5,550 nucleotides of DNA, from the NCBI GenBank assembly GCA_002480345.1, contig DLBY01000025.1, positions 1-5,550 on the forward strand, given 5' to 3'. Both the position numbers and the translations under genes were made by a program. This stretch comes from Phycisphaerales bacterium UBA7812 (GTDB lineage: Bacteria; Planctomycetota; Phycisphaerae; Phycisphaerales; UBA1924). The notes under the pieces are model-generated. The model worked only from the letters and a program-made list of their open reading frames with translations. It was not told the origin of the DNA and ran no database searches. Shown here in pieces: positions 5,266 through 5,550 of this stretch; position 1 is the first letter of the stretch; each line of letters begins with the position of its first letter.

Positions 5266-5550
5266 TCAGCCCAGCCCCGTCGCTTCCGCGTCGTCGAGCA
5301 GCTGCACGAGGCGCTGCTCGATCGCCGACGCGGACTCCTCCTCGTCGATCCGCAGATCGACCCGGAGCTCCGCGTCCTCGTCCCGCGCCCCGACGAGCAC
5401 CAGGAACGGGCGGCTCGATTTCATGCGCGCATACCGCGACACGATCGCCGCCCGGATCGCCGGCGCCACCGTCCGATCGATCAGCACCAGACTCGGATGG
5501 CTCTCGCGCGCCGCCCACCCGGCGTCGAACCCATTCCGCACCACCGCGCG
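5266..5550 (-). CDS. Receiver-like protein, C-terminal 94 residues (cut by window edge)
   Basis: A minus-strand frame enters from the right edge and stops at 5268-5266. A GTG inside it at 5544 is not a likely start, because the receiver fold would be cut and the frame continues without a stop to the edge. The visible part looks like the last two thirds of a response-regulator receiver: NGFDAGWAARESHPSLVLID (Asp at the phospho-acceptor position), a helix AIRAAIVSRYARMKSS, the strand RPFLVLVGA, then RIDEEESASAIEQRLVQLLDDAEA as the last helix. The switch Thr/Ser and the conserved Lys are not seen at the expected places, so this looks like another degenerate receiver. Anything N-terminal lies outside the window. 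It is transcribed towards the receiver/GAF gene, ending 119 bases before that gene's chosen start (47 before the longest one), so the two may share an mRNA. Confidence 0.6.
   Translation of the reverse strand, partial: RAVVRNGFDAGWAARESHPSLVLIDRTVAPAIRAAIVSRYARMKSSRPFLVLVGARDEDAELRVDLRIDEEESASAIEQRLVQLLDDAEATGLG

Overview
This is a GC-rich, densely coding bacterial window. Codons strongly prefer G or C in third position, and most genes have a clear Shine-Dalgarno (SD) sequence. The gene content (a large NfeD-flotillin pair, a DUF6265-like protein, receiver-like proteins without output domains) would fit a Planctomycetota member such as a Phycisphaerae-type bacterium. That assignment is an impression from style and content; no marker gene proves it.

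Left part (1-1464): a minus-strand regulator with two winged-helix units, the second clearly HxlR-like, runs off the left edge. It faces a plus-strand pair encoding a VOC-fold (glyoxalase/bleomycin-resistance superfamily) protein and a DUF6265-like protein. The two transcription units share an 80-base intergenic region. It holds a good minus-strand promoter (TGGACA, 17 bases, TATACT) and an AT-rich palindrome over the -10 element. This is the usual layout of an autoregulated HxlR-type repressor and its target operon. By eye, the VOC protein lacks the usual metal ligands.

Middle (1465-3756): a convergent minus-strand operon encodes an NfeD-like membrane protein and then a full-length flotillin (TM segment, SPFH domain, long coiled coil, flotillin C-terminus). 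SD position places both starts downstream of the longest possible starts. The operon ends in a terminator region next to the VOC/DUF6265 operon. There, a 12-bp inverted repeat reaches back into the flotillin coding sequence and competes with a smaller internal hairpin.

Right part (3757-5550): a 256-base gene-free gap with one near-palindrome is followed by two minus-strand genes for receiver-like proteins. One is a receiver-like/coiled-coil/GAF protein with no output domain. Upstream of it is the C-terminal end of another receiver-like protein cut by the right edge. Both keep a candidate phospho-acceptor Asp but lack the conserved Lys, so they may be pseudo-receivers.

The flotillin-NfeD module is a known membrane-organising pair. 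The least explained parts are the regulator/VOC/DUF6265 unit and the consecutive degenerate receivers. No RNA genes, mobile elements, CRISPR arrays or attachment sites were seen.
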